Under the pieces are notes generated by a model. That model did not search any database, was not told the origin of the DNA, and was given only the letters and a program-made list of their open reading frames with translations. From Suillus spraguei (lineage: Eukaryota; Basidiomycota; Agaricomycetes; Boletales; Suillaceae), in contig JABCPU010000126.1 in assembly GCA_016800925.1 (NCBI GenBank), positions 1 through 64,000 of the forward strand: DNA of 64,000 nt, read 5' to 3'. The position numbers and the translations under genes are program-made. Shown here one piece after another: positions 1-10,430 of this stretch; the first letter of the stretch is position 1, and each line of letters begins with the position of its first letter.

Positions 1-141
1 CTCTGATTATTCTACAGGCTAATCAACTCGCACAAGCACTTGATCAACTAACACCATTTCCAAATGTCTTTCCCCTGCATACATCACCCCGTTACCATTA
101 CCAACATGACTCCGACTCTGATGCAGAAAACTACGGAACCT

Positions 142-1290
142 TACCACCAAAATTGATAACACTTCCTACATTGAAGCTGCCCTTCTATGCGAAGGACATG
201 CCCTTGAAATTGAAAGAATCCTCACAGAAAGAGGTGCCTTCCCCGCCCTACTCCTCGTCAATATCATTCACACTGCCACTCTCAATCGAAGCTACTGCCC
301 ACAAAACACAGAAATTATGTATCGTCAGCGCCTCCTACATCTACAAAAACGTATTCGTTCTTACACTATGCTGTTGCTTCCCGTGTCTTTTAAAAGCAAT
401 GTTGAAGAAGCTATTCACACGTGGCCGAATGCCGAGCAGGTGTTGCTTGACCTCCCTCTCCACAGAAGATCGCCACTTCCTATTCCAGCACCCTCTTCTT
501 CGGCATGTATTCTAGTTTGATGCCCTTTGGCTTATGTACTGCTGTCCAAGAGATCGGACAGCTCACCAACGCAGTCGTCGAAACATCCAGCAATCAGTCA
601 CTTAAACCAGAGCAGCCAGAAACTTAGTCGAAGAAGCCATTTACTGATTTACAAAAAATGCAAGCCGACCTCGCCTCTCCACGAACCCCATCTCCTATCG
701 AACAACAACCTCACCGCCCCCCGTTCAGTCACCTATGAAATCCCGTTGGGCTATACGAACCTTGCACAGAAGAACAGCGTGAGGCAGCAAAACTATTAGG
801 AGTCCTTCCCGCTGAGCTGGTAGTGCTCAGTCTCGACTTCGAGACCTTCATATCCACCCTCCCATGTCTATCCGTCATCATTTGGTCCAATGGATCCTAT
901 CTCGCCAGTCTTAGTAAAAGACTTCAGCATTACCTCTCCTTCTCTTCCAACGAACTTCTTGCGGTTGCTGAACGAGGGACCACTCCTGATCTCCCCACAT
1001 CCGCATACACACTCACCAGTAAGCAACAGGCGCAACTTAGATGAGACAACGCCTTTGCCTTGAAACGTATGACACAACAGAAAGGGAAGAAGCATGCTAG
1101 ATCCACCAGTCCCAAACCCATTATCTCACCGTCACCATTACGCATGTCTACCTCTAACACTGATGAAAACAATGAAATGCCGATTCTGCGGCATTGTCAG
1201 ACATCGGCAAAAGAATTGCCTCGACTATCAGTGCCAAATCTGTCTGCGACATGCTCCTACCCTCTGTCTATCTATTGCCCTCAGCGTCTT
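142..1290 (+). pseudogene. Decayed gag-like protein with CCHC zinc knuckle
   Basis: A protein-like frame runs from about 155 to the stop at 518-520 and contains segments such as 'YIEAALLCEGHALEIER' and 'YRQRLLHLQKRIRSYTML', which look like a helical gag or capsid-type region. After several frameshifts and stops, another frame at about 1174-1260 carries a clear CCHC knuckle, C-x2-C-x4-H-x4-C ('CRFCGIVRHRQKNC'), followed by a second Cys-rich stretch 'CQICLRHAPTLC'. Retroelement gag proteins have this order of helical domain then zinc knuckle. No protease or reverse transcriptase follows, so this is a remnant. The family is not certain; a host nucleic-acid-binding protein is the alternative. Confidence 0.35.
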
Positions 1291-2450
1291 GGAGATCCCC
1301 TGTTTATGCTTACTTGGAAGGATGATGGATTTTATGATGCACTTCATAGGTGGGAGCAGTATCTTATTAACCGTCGACAAAGAAAAGTAGGTCGATGGGC
1401 GAGGACTGTAGTGGAGGAAGAAGCGGCTTATATTTAGGGGAAGTGCCGCTGATGAAGACGTCGCTAACTATGACAACTTGATCCCGTCTATGAATATGCA
1501 AGACAATATTTGTCACATAATTGTGACACATGTGACTCCACCAAAAGTGTGACAGAAAGTTATCAATGGTTTCTACACAAGTACATGATTAAAACGAGAA
1601 GAATTGTTCTAGACATGTTTGTTGAGCGTCATGCAGTTCTTCACATGTAGGTTAGCGCGAAAATTTCAAAGTTGTGAAGATAAATCAAGTGAATTTAAGG
1701 ATCCCCATATTGCATCTTCAAGCTGCTGGCACAAATCACTCGTTGCATGTGACTGATGGGCCCATTTTGTCGTCATCAGAATCAGAATCAACTTCAATAA
1801 CTTCACCATTTGCAACAAGGATTCACGACGGACCTCGTCTGCAATAGATGAGTCACCACCATCAAATGTAGAAGTGCACCCGTTTGAGAGTTTTGAAGTG
1901 TTCAACAATTTTCAGTTTGTGTCACGTAATGAGAATCAATAAAATGATAGACTGTCATCCAGTCAGAGAGTGTGAGATTTTGGCGAGAGTGCATTCACTG
2001 GCTGTAGAATGAGCTGAAGTTCGAGGATTGTCCTTGGTGATTTTCTGCCACTTTGCAGGCCAGTTGCATACAGTGGGCTTGTCACGAGGTTTGCGCATTA
2101 ATTTAGAGACATTTTCAAGTAGTATGGTATTGTTTCAATTGCTCGCTGGCTTCTATACATAGTCAAAAGAGACAATACCACTGAAGCACAACAATAAATT
2201 TATGCGCTATGTTATTGTACACATGTCCCACCCTATCAAATCAATACTCCATAATGCATATTGGGTATACAAACATTATGCTTATGTGTCCAATTACTTG
2301 GGAACAACATCGGGATCCACAAAAGTTGATGCATTATGAGATTTATGCATTGTTACCATATGCATTATGACCATTTCAACTGTACTGATAAAGTTTGAAA
2401 CAAACATTGGTCGGACTTCAAAATAAGTTGCAGCTATCGTCCACCATAAT
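1291..2450. other. AT-rich stretch without recognisable gene
   Basis: No frame here reads like a known protein. The DNA is AT-rich with scattered copies of short words such as TGCATTATG near 2250-2370. It separates the gag-like remnant from the hairpin and minisatellite region. Confidence 0.5.
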
Positions 2451-2492
2451 AATTGGACGAGTCCACCACCCATTGTGCCTTTGGCACAGGAA

Positions 2493-2522
2493 GCAAAAAG
2501 GAGTGCTTCGCACTCCTTTTGC
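2493..2522. repeat. Short near-perfect hairpin
   Basis: The arms GCAAAAAGGAGTGC and GCACTCCTTTTGC are complementary except for one extra A, with a TTC loop. It is the smaller of two adjacent related hairpins and shares the GAGTGC/GCACTC core of the next one. Confidence 0.85.
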
Positions 2523-2558
2523 TCCCTGGCTAAGGCTTCATCCTAATAATTCTGTTTG

Positions 2559-2617
2559 CCCAAGGCACAGGAAGGCAAAAAGAGTGCGAAGCACTCTTTT
2601 TGCCTTCCTGGCCTTGG
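2559..2617. repeat. Long hairpin with about 27-bp arms
   Basis: The left arm begins CCAAGGC, has a single unpaired A, then pairs without mismatch over 20 bp to the GAA loop at 2588-2590. The right arm ends GCCTTGG at 2617. This could extrude as a cruciform. If transcribed and followed by a T-rich run it would make a very stable stem, but no gene next to it suggests a terminator role. Confidence 0.9.
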
Positions 2618-2928
2618 CTTCATCCTAATAATTCTCTTTTGCCCACACTCTTTTTGGCTTTCTGGCCTTGGCTTCATCCTAATAATTATCTTTAATAATG
2701 ATAATAGGTCTTGAAATAAATTATAACTTTAACCAATATTTTGAGAGAAGTAAAGTACCACATCACCATCTTTGTGAGTTTATTGCCCATCTCATCCTCA
2801 TGTCATTGCATGTGATTTTGATTTTTTTTTTTTATTTACTGCAAACTATTAACTTGAATAAATCTTTTGTGTCAAGTTTTAATAGGGGGCAACAGTATTA
2901 AGTTGTCACACAACAAAATCATGCAAGT

Positions 2929-3423
2929 GTCCCATCTCCCATCTCCCATTTCCTGTTACTGGTCTCCTGTCTCTCATTTCCTCTTACCAGTCTGCTGTCT
3001 CCCATCTCCTGTCTCCCATCTCCTGTCTCCATCTTGTGTCTCCCATCTCCTGTCTTGTGTCTCCCATCTCCCATCTCCTGTCTCCCATCTCCTGTCTCCC
3101 ATCTCCCGTCTCCTGTCTCCCGTCTCCCGTCTCCTGTCTCCCATCTCCTGTCTCCCATCTCCCGTCTCCCGTCTCCCGTCTCCCGTCTCCCGTCTCCCGT
3201 CTCCCGTCTCCCGTCTCCCGTCTCCCGTCTCCCGTCTCCCGTCTCCCGTCTCCCGTCTCCCGTCTCCCGTCTCCCGTCTCCCGTCTCCCGTCTCCCGTCT
3301 CCCGTCTCCCGTCTCCCGTCTCCCGTCTCCCGTCTCCCGTCTCCCGTCTCCCGTCTCCCGTCTCCCGTCTCCTGTCTCCCGTCTCCCGTCTCCCGTCTCC
3401 CGTCTCCCGTCTCCCATCTCCCA

Positions 3424-3458
<35 letters not shown>

Positions 3459-3498
3459 TCTCCCGTCTCCTGTCTCCCACCTCCCACCTCCTGTCTCC
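2929..3498. repeat. Heptanucleotide minisatellite (CTCCCGT)n
   Basis: About 570 bp of a 7-bp unit, CTCCCGT, nearly pure between roughly 3165 and 3370. The edges carry variants CTCCCAT and CTCCTGT. Because 7 is not a multiple of 3 and no unit makes a stop, every reading frame on both strands is open for most of the array and gives 7-residue peptide repeats such as LPSPVSR or GDGRRET. These are not genes. The minus strand is a run of GGGAGAC, that is G3 tracts spaced by four bases, which fits a G-quadruplex-forming sequence. Confidence 0.97.
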
Positions 3499-4191
3499 CA
3501 TGCCTTCATTCTCTCCTCCCCATGCTCTTCTGTCCCCCCATCTCTCCATCCTAATGATCATAGCAGCTTTTTAAACAATTAACATGATTTTTCAAATGAC
3601 AAAGTTCAGATTCTTTGATATCCAAAATCTAAGAGAAATTTATCAGAGGATTTTTTCTGAGGGTGGGGGAGGACACTTCCAGCCTGCTGGCAACTTCCAA
3701 CCTGGTATTGGTGCCTGATGGGGTAACTTGTCATAGGTATTGACAACTTGACCATGCCTTTTGATGGCGCCACCACTCCTTCCAGCCCCTGATGAGTTCC
3801 TTCTGTTTTTACCTATCAGCCATCTTCTGCAATTGCACTCATTTTTTGCTTGCCCTCCTTTTTTGCTTTCCACTCCTTTCCACTCCTTTTTGGCTTCACT
3901 TTTGGCTTCACACTCCCTTTGGCTCCCTTGGCGCCATCCTAATAATTTGGTTTTACCCCCAACCCATGGCAAATTTGACCAGCTGCGCAGTCACGTGACC
4001 AAATCACGCCATCACGCAATCACACAATGGGACAACTGTTGAATCGGCACTCGAAAAAACCACGCGAGAAATTAAGCAAGCTAACTGAAAAAATGTGGCC
4101 TTTAGCAAAAACCACATGGCCCTACGCGACGTATGCGAAAGCCACGCGAGCTAGCGACAACTTTCACACCCATTCTCCCTTTCTTCTTAGA

Positions 4192-4230
4192 GATGACTTT
4201 CCATAGGCTGAAATATTCTGATTAGAATAT
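4192..4230 (+). repeat. Left TIR of the Harbinger element
   Basis: 39 bp, matching the reverse complement of 8381-8419 with one difference. Its inner half, AATATTCTGATTAGAATAT, is itself an imperfect palindrome, so each terminus could fold alone. Confidence 0.92.
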
Positions 4231-4265
4231 ACCGGAGTCTCAAAAATTTACCAAACATTGCTGAT

Positions 4266-5954
4266 ATGTTAATCTATACTGGAATAATCCCCCATACGCT
4301 CATTCAATTAAATTTAGTCTGGTCTTTGATGGACAATAGCTTTGCAGTCCAGCAGCTGCTTCTTGACAAAGATGAGGCTGAACATTTCATTGACGATGAG
4401 AGACTTATGGTGCTTGCTGCTGCTATCATTGCCGGGAGTGAGGTATCATGACAAGAGCACATTGACACTCGGCACCCACATTGTTTGTACCTTTGCTGAC
4501 CCCAACTACTTCCAAATCCTCGTATCAACACCCCATGGAAGGTGCTATACGATAGTCAACATGATAGAGCCTTCATCACTACAATGGGCATTGATGTGCC
4601 CACCTTCTCCTCACTACTTACTACAGGCTTTGCGCAAGCCTGGTATGAGACACCAATACCTCGTGAGGATGTCTCTGTGCATGGAACTCCAAGGATAGAT
4701 AAATGCTCCCTTGATGCTGCAGGGGCACTTGGGCTTGCACTACATTATCTCAACTCTACTATGCATGCCATTAGCCTCCAGCAGATCTTCGCTATCATCC
4801 CCAGTACTGTCACATGATATCATATCTTCACTTTGGTCTTGGTCTTCTCTTATGCACCCTTCGCACTCTACCTGAAGCCAAAATTCAATGGCCTGGAGGC
4901 CTGGATTTTGAGCACTGTAGTGCACTTGTTGTGGCATGTCACCCCAGACTTGGAGGGGCATTCGGTAGTATTGACGGCCTTAAACTACCTGTTCAAACCT
5001 CCGAGGATGTTGACATTGAGAATGCCACCTTTAATGGGTGGCTCTCCAAGCACTTTATCAGTTCTGTGTTAGCTTTTTCAGCTGAAGGTAAGTTCAATCT
5101 CGTCACTCTAGCCCTGATTAACGACATTACAGGCATCATTATTGCTGCAAGGTTGATTGCCCCAGGTGGTTGGCATGACTCACGTCTCGCTCATCAGATC
5201 TATGCCTCACTTCGAAACAATACCCCCCCAGGCTACTATATCGTCGCTGACACAGTGTTCCCTCGGGGCAGCAATGACATACAGCATCAGGAAATTCACA
5301 CATTCCTTGACGTGCCCTTATGCGGACTTATTTACACTTAACTGCCTTGGTGAAATTGAATCTACTTGTCCAAAATTTCAATGTGAATGAATTCAGAAAA
5401 AAAAAGTTGAGATATATTAATATACATGTTTTATTGTATTTCGCACTCAAAAAATATAAGATATGCCAGGTGAATGATGTGAGAGAGAGCAAACAAGTTT
5501 GAGATAAGTGAGTTAAGCTGATTAAGCATGTTAAGGAATGTGTGAATTTCCTGATGAGGGCCAAATCTGCGCACCTCTTAAACAAGGTCAATGGATTCAA
5601 GGCTCACTCACTGAGATTGACGAGCGGTTAGCATTTAATCGTGAGCTCCTGTTTTACCAGCAGACAGCTGAATGGGGGATGCGTGGACTTCAAGGTGCTT
5701 TTGGAAGATTGCGTGTACCGCTCGAAATCGCTAACAAAGACTCACGGGGGGATCTTATTGAAATCTGTGTTTGTTTGCACAATCTGCGTGCAATCTGTGT
5801 CGGCATCAATCAAATACGTACGGTGTACCTCAAACAATCGCAGGATATGGTTGATGACATTGCAGTGTGGCAAGATTTTGAGAACATTTTGTTTTCGGAG
5901 CAGAGGCAGAAAGATCGCGTTACAGGATTCCATGTCATGCTAGAGTATGAGTAG
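4266..5954 (+). pseudogene. Harbinger (DDE_Tnp_4-like) transposase, interrupted
   Basis: Transposase of the PIF/Harbinger superfamily, which cuts and rejoins element ends. Recognisable blocks, in order: 'YDSQHDRAFITTMG', 'SLDAAGALGLALHYLNSTM', 'AFGSIDGLKLPVQTSED' (first catalytic Asp), 'GGWHDSRLAHQIYASL' and 'IVADTVFPRG' (second-Asp region) and 'QQTAEWGMRGLQGAFGRLR' (catalytic Glu region), ending in '..GFHVMLEYE'. A 272-bp MITE at 5285-5556 splits the frame just after 'VFPRGSNDI' and adds several stops. Removing it would rejoin the frame. Earlier breaks near 4445 and 4815 could be introns or frameshifts. The 3' part reads through to its stop at 5952-5954. It is probably inactive. Confidence 0.85.
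5285..5556. mobile_element. 272-bp MITE nested in the transposase
   Basis: A perfect inverted repeat of at least 24 bp, beginning CATCAGGAAATTCACACATT, lies at both ends. The interior is AT-rich, non-coding and full of stops in the host frame. The flanks read ACAG before and AGGG after, consistent with a 2-bp AG duplication. Deleting the element plus one AG joins '..GSNDI' to '..GQICAPLKQGQ' in frame, which is the order found in related transposases. This shows that the insertion came after the transposase was functional. Confidence 0.85.
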
Positions 5955-6053
5955 CTTAAGACTTTGATTACAGAACTGAACTATGACAAAAATGACATCT
6001 ATTTCTATCTATATAAGCTGCGCGAGTGCCATGAGTGAGAGAGCACCAGCAGT

Positions 6054-6131
6054 GGAATAGAGGAGAGCAGTTGGGCTGAGGAATAGAGGAGAGCAGTTGT
6101 GCCGTGGAATAGAGGAGAGCAGTTGGGCTGG
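6054..6131. repeat. 26-bp tandem repeat, three copies
   Basis: Three consecutive copies of a 26-bp unit beginning GGAATAGAGGAGAGCAGTTG. The middle copy differs at its end (TGCCGT instead of GGCTGA/GG). It lies in the short spacer between the two convergent genes of the Harbinger element. Confidence 0.9.
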
Positions 6132-6290
6132 ACTCATGTCTGTAACCACTTGCGCCTTTTCCTTCATAGAATGAACAACAGCACTAAGTGGGCGCCCTGT
6201 GCCACGCGAATGGGGTCTTGATGCCCAGCGGCGGTGGGCAAAGCGAGGGGAAGGTGTGGTACCAAAAGGAGGAGGACTAGAATGGTCATA

Positions 6291-7733
6291 TCAAGGAGGG
6301 AGGCCTGAAGCGTCAGACTCTGGGGTTTCTGGATCGCTGTGCCAGATGACACATTGGCCTCCATCAGGGTAATATGTGTAGTTGGCCTGTTTTGGTTTCC
6401 GTTTGCGCCAGTAACGAGATTTGGAAGCCGCAGTAGCAGGCTGGTGCATCTGCATCATCTCTAGACGAAGCTAGGTAAGGTCGCGCTCGTGTTCTGTATC
6501 GTAGAGTTTGGCTTGCAACTCAAATAGTTGGGACCATAATTTCTCCGTGATGGCATTTGCGTCACGCAGCTGCTGTCCCTGGGAAAGCAAATGCATGTTT
6601 GCAAGGGTCCTGGTTGCACGATCCTCGTCCCGAACTTGCTGAGCAGCAGGGTCAAAGGCCCCACTGATGCGAGAAAGCAGCTCTGAGGCTGCTGCACCTC
6701 GGCGACGTGGCGCAGGAGCTTCTGTACGAGTGGCACGGGTGACTGCAGTGTGCTCAAGGGGGACATACTTCGCACCTTCACAGGTGCATCGTTACAATTC
6801 AATTTGTCATCGTCGTAGTCCGAATCATTTAGATCGCACGTCCCAGCGCGCTCATTGATGCGCACATCAATTTCGTGGGCACAAGTCACATTGGGAGGAC
6901 ACACTCCATCGCCGGTGGGCTTCGTGGTCTTCACAAACTGTTGTGGTATGTTAGAATGCTATTGTAGAATAGAACAAACTTTACCTGTTTGAATTTTGTT
7001 TCGAGCGACTGAGCTTTACGATGAGGGCAGTCGTGGCGCGTTGCCCACTGCGTGAACTTCGAGTGGACTACTTGCCACCCTTTCTGGCCCGGAGGCAGCT
7101 CATCTTGGACAAGGTCCAGCAGGGCCTTGATGTCTGCCGAGCTGTAATTGTTAGAACCGTTTGGGCGACCACGCTTAGACCATGTGTCATCCTCATCCTC
7201 GAGGACGCGCTTTTGAGGGAGGTCCATGTTAGTATTCTCTTTTCCCTTGCCTTTCGCGACTCTGGTCACAGTCTTGTGATGCGCCCCACCTGTTTTGAGA
7301 GCAGCGGTGTATCCACAACACTCAGCTATGACCAATGGGTCACGAAGGTCTCGGTCAGGTGAATCTGGCAGAGGGATACGAGCAGGGTCCTGGTGTGTGC
7401 TAGACAGTGTGTGGTGGAATGCAGACAGTGAGGGCGGCAGTGACAAGTGAGGTGGAGAGAAGTTTGCCGGAGTGGTGAGTCTATACATAGAGTCCGCAGC
7501 TGCATGTCTCTGCAAGGTGATAAGTACAGTGTGAATGTCAAAGAACGACAAAGTCTTACCTCATACGCCTGAGAGCCTTCAGACCGCTGCACATGAGTGA
7601 CAGTCTGTGCGATCCCTGGGTGGGCCCACCACTTTCTTAAGTCATCACACATATATGCATTCCCTGCGCCATCATAGCGCAATTCGGGAATCGCCTGGCT
7701 ATGAGATTGGGAGAGAATAGTAGCATCAGACAT
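6291..7733 (-). pseudogene. Myb/SANT-like accessory protein of the Harbinger element
   Basis: The second gene of the element, expected to bind element ends and assist the transposase. Exon 1 (from 7733) ends '..SEGSQAYE'. After an intron of about 50 nt the next exon holds a basic tract 'KRGRPNGSNNYSSADIKALL' followed by 'GWQVVHSKFTQWATRHDCPHR', a trihelix/Myb-like DNA-binding domain. A further intron leads to an acidic region and a C-terminal helical, coiled-coil-like part ('AAASELLSRISGAFDPAAQQ', '..LRLEMMQMHQ..'). That last part lies in a different frame from the exon before it, and it has an in-frame TAG at 6471-6473, so the copy is damaged. The start was chosen as the first ATG before conserved sequence. 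Confidence 0.65.
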
Positions 7734-8380
7734 TGAATGGACTCTGAGTGTTTGAGTTACTTACCTTGTGGCTACCGGTACACAACCTTTATATGCTAGA
7801 AGTGTATTTTGAGCCATTGGATGCAAGGGGTGGGCATATTCATAGTAAAAAAAATAGTCATGGACCCTGCGCTGGTAACAGTGCAACAGGAGCGTGCAAA
7901 GCCAAAAGGAAGAGAATACAATGGTGCCGGCTTGATTTTGACTGTTCAAGAGGAAGTTTTCACAGATAGAACGTAAGAAGTGACGGGAAATCAATACTAC
8001 TAGGTTGCATTGGGCGAGATTGGAGCACCGGTGGCATACAGGTCAGGTAGGCACTCCATTAGTGGGCACAGAGAACTGGGGATGTCGTGCTGGGCACTTA
8101 GAATCACCTAGATAGTGGCGGGAGAGAAAGACTTTAGCGTACTTGACGAAAAGTTGAAACATACCTCAGTATTACTGCGCGAGGTGCCGCATTGTGTGAC
8201 ATGCATCTCAAGCAAGGCTGATTATGTCAGCGGATATCGCTGGCGTTAGTGGCCTAAAACGGATGTAAGTCGTCTGTAAAGTCTATTGGGGGGGGTAGAT
8301 TGACACATGGTTACAAACTGACTCTAAATGAACACCAGCATCGCGGCACACCTGCCTAATAAGGGTAAATATATGATATG

Positions 8381-8419
8381 ATATTCTAATCAGAATATTT
8401 CAGCCTACGGAAAGTCATC
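8381..8419 (-). repeat. Right TIR of the Harbinger element
   Basis: Partner of the repeat at 4192-4230. It starts with the palindromic ATATTCTAATCAGAATAT half and ends GGAAAGTCATC. Confidence 0.92.
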
Positions 8420-8708
8420 CAATATCACTGCAGCTGGCCGGCTTTACAAAGCATATCCGCTGCGCAAAGTACATACCTGTCCATGAATCCGATCCAACCC
8501 CAGACTGCAATTGGCCGAGAGATAGACCATCTGCTCCGAGCTCTTAAGCTTATTCCTGAACTTCACCGGTGTCGAATCCGTTGCAACTTAATTCAGGTAG
8601 TAAAGTGTCACGGCTCATCCTGGCTAAGTATAACACAGTCAAAGTTCGTAGTACAAAGAGGTATACACACACTTGAAGTATTATTAAAAGATGCGTCCAC
8701 AGGTTATA

Positions 8709-9376
8709 TCAAGCAAGTTCTGCAAATCCTATCCTTGTGTTTGCATAATCAAACACCCAATAAACGTTCTGGAGAAAGACATCACCGATGATTGTGAATT
8801 CTGCGGTGAGTAAGTATGAGCAACGCCATCGTGTCGAAGACACCGCAGACTGTACGTACCCATTTGTGAAGACGCAGCAATCCCAGCTAAGCAGTCGCTA
8901 GAAAGAACGTCTGGCCCGAGATTGTACGTCTGCGTAGAGACTTTGAAGGCGTGTTTGCCAAACGTGAATGTAGGCACGGTGGAATTGATGATATCGCACG
9001 GAACTGCGCAGATGCAGACATTGATCGAATCAAAGTCGTGAATTAGATAACAAACTTGCTTGTCCAGTATGTATCTGTGCCCTCCGTGTGGGCCGTAGCT
9101 CCAGATATACTCGCGTAGTAACTTTGTGCGATTGAATAGGAGGTGATGATGAAAGTAGTGCCTGTATCAACGATGGCAGATGCGGCTTGCGACTCGATGA
9201 CCACTTGTCCCAACCTCGAGATGCCATCCACCTCTACCTGCCAATAGCCTCTGTCCGTCACAGGAACACGAGTGTGTCGGAGTGGTAAAGATCAGGATTT
9301 GTTCCTCCGATAACTATTTCACTATCTCCTGGAGTAGTAACTAGCTTGAACCCAAAGACGCTTCGCGGTAGTTTGC
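8709..9376 (-). pseudogene. 3' half of a pepsin-type (A1) aspartic protease gene
   Basis: The frame shows the C-terminal lobe of a secreted fungal aspartic protease: 'GDSEIVIGGTNPDLYHSDTL', 'GYWQVEVDGI', the second active-site motif 'AIVDTGTTF', then 'VPTFTFGKHAFKVSTQTYNL', 'SSDCLAGIAAS' and 'FTIIGDVFLQNVYWVFDYAN', ending 'RIGFAELA' with a stop at 8709-8711. Short introns separate the last blocks. The N-terminal lobe with the first catalytic Asp is missing, and a one-base shift occurs near 9261 between 'DTLVF' and 'PVTDRGYW'. It is therefore a 5'-truncated, frameshifted pseudogene. Parts of this locus recur, rearranged, at 30.9-31.2 kb. Confidence 0.75.
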
Positions 9377-9527
9377 AGATGTTAGTATCACATATATCGC
9401 CATGGACCAGCTGGTGAGTATGAAGTGTCTTCAGCTGCTCCCAGATGGCCTCGAACACCGATCGGGGGAGGCGGTCTGTCAAGTCGGCCAATACGTCATA
9501 GCTGACAAGCTTATCCACGACTACCAA
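9377..9527 (-). pseudogene. Fragment of a protein-kinase-like domain
   Basis: About 50 codons reading 'LVSYDVLADLTDRL' and 'LKTLHTHQLVHGDICDTNI' resemble the region around the catalytic loop (HGD-x-x-x-x-N) of fungal protein kinases common in mushroom genomes. It runs without a stop directly into the pepsin fragment on the same strand, so two unrelated gene fragments are fused. The sequence PRSVF occurs on both sides of the junction (residues about 21-25 and 55-59), a possible microhomology joint. Nothing of the N lobe of the kinase is seen upstream. Confidence 0.5.
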
Positions 9528-10430
9528 CCTCCAGGAAACTTTTCAAATCCTCGTAATCTAGGGGTCAAGTCTGACAAAGTACACTGCAAATGAGCATCCG
9601 TGAATAACGTCGGACGAACTTGATGCAGATCGCAGCCTCGGCAGGTCCGTCAGTGAGGGTCCCCAAGAAGATAAGTCAAAAAGACTTATGTTCTTTGGGA
9701 ACCTCCGAGCCAGGTATCGGTGGAATGATAATTGAATACAAAAAAGCTCAAAAGGATCTGCGCAAAGTCCGAACAGCACCGCGAAGACAACGTTATAGTC
9801 GTGAACAAAAGAGTAGTTTCACAAGTTATATTCCAAGCCTGAGAAAATATCGGCACTGACCGAAAAGTAAACACGGCAAAGCAGACCCCGGACACGGACA
9901 TAGTGACCCAATCAAGCCTGGGGCACCCAAAATATCGCAACAAGCGGGACCTTTTTGTTTGTCGAGCTCCACAAGTAAACAAAAGTGGTGAAGGGAACAA
10001 AATCAGATCGTTATAAAAGCAGCTGTAATAACGCATATACCCGCATTGCGCAATTACCATGCCTCCAATTCAGATACGTTGCTCTTCGTACCACAGCATC
10101 AGTACCTTGACACAAGGGTTGGCCTGTGACATTCAACGGACCTTCGATATGAAGGCAAAGAAAAATCAAGACCAAGATATGACCAGCAGGACTGAACTCG
10201 ACGGATCAACTTCAGCCCCATGTCCCCGTAGGTTTCGGTAGTGCTTTTAGCAAATAATGAAGTGCTACGTAGACCGGCCGACCAACTTCAAGCTTATATA
10301 AAATATACTTTGTTCAAAGAACCGGAGAGCTTCTTACAATCTTCACTTTGCATCCGACACCGTCTATTGTCTATTATGATTCTAAACCTTGTCAGCAGGA
10401 ATTGCTATATAAGTTGACAGATGTCACAAG
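9528..10430. other. Intergenic, no recognisable gene
   Basis: The short open frames here do not resemble known proteins. The stretch lies between the kinase/pepsin chimera and the 3' end of the Mid1 gene. Confidence 0.5.

Larger units (their letters stand above)
2534..3948. repeat. Dispersed motif CATCCTAATAATT, four copies
   Basis: The sequence GGCTTCATCCTAATAATT occurs at about 2534, 2616 and 2670, and a variant GGCGCCATCCTAATAATT lies at about 3930. Each copy is preceded by CACTC/TTTGGC-rich DNA. The copies therefore flank the minisatellite on both sides, which suggests that one composite repeat (about 2.45-3.96 kb) contains it. No terminal inverted repeats or target duplication were found. 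Confidence 0.6.
4192..8419. mobile_element. PIF/Harbinger-type DNA transposon, decayed
   Basis: The element is bounded by 39-bp terminal inverted repeats that differ at one base (GATGACTTTCC at the left end, its complement at the right). It carries the two genes expected of this superfamily: a DDE transposase on the plus strand and a Myb/SANT-like DNA-binding protein on the minus strand, arranged tail to tail. Both genes are broken. The expected 3-bp target duplication is not visible (flanks TAGA and CAAT), so the exact terminus may be off by a few bases or one flank may have changed. Between 7734 and 8380 there is no recognisable gene. Confidence 0.85.

Noticed and set aside
2929..3498. CRISPR-like array
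   Set aside because: The unit is 7 bp without spacers and the genome is eukaryotic; it is a minisatellite.
2867..3582. Overlapping ORFs of 167-235 codons on both strands
   Set aside because: They are products of a 7-bp repeat without stops in any phase. The peptides are pure LPSPVSR or GDGRRET repeats with no start context or flanking gene structure.
4188..8423. 3-bp target duplication for the Harbinger element
   Set aside because: No matching triplet is present at TAGA|GATGAC and GTCATC|CAAT under any shift of the terminus, so none is claimed.
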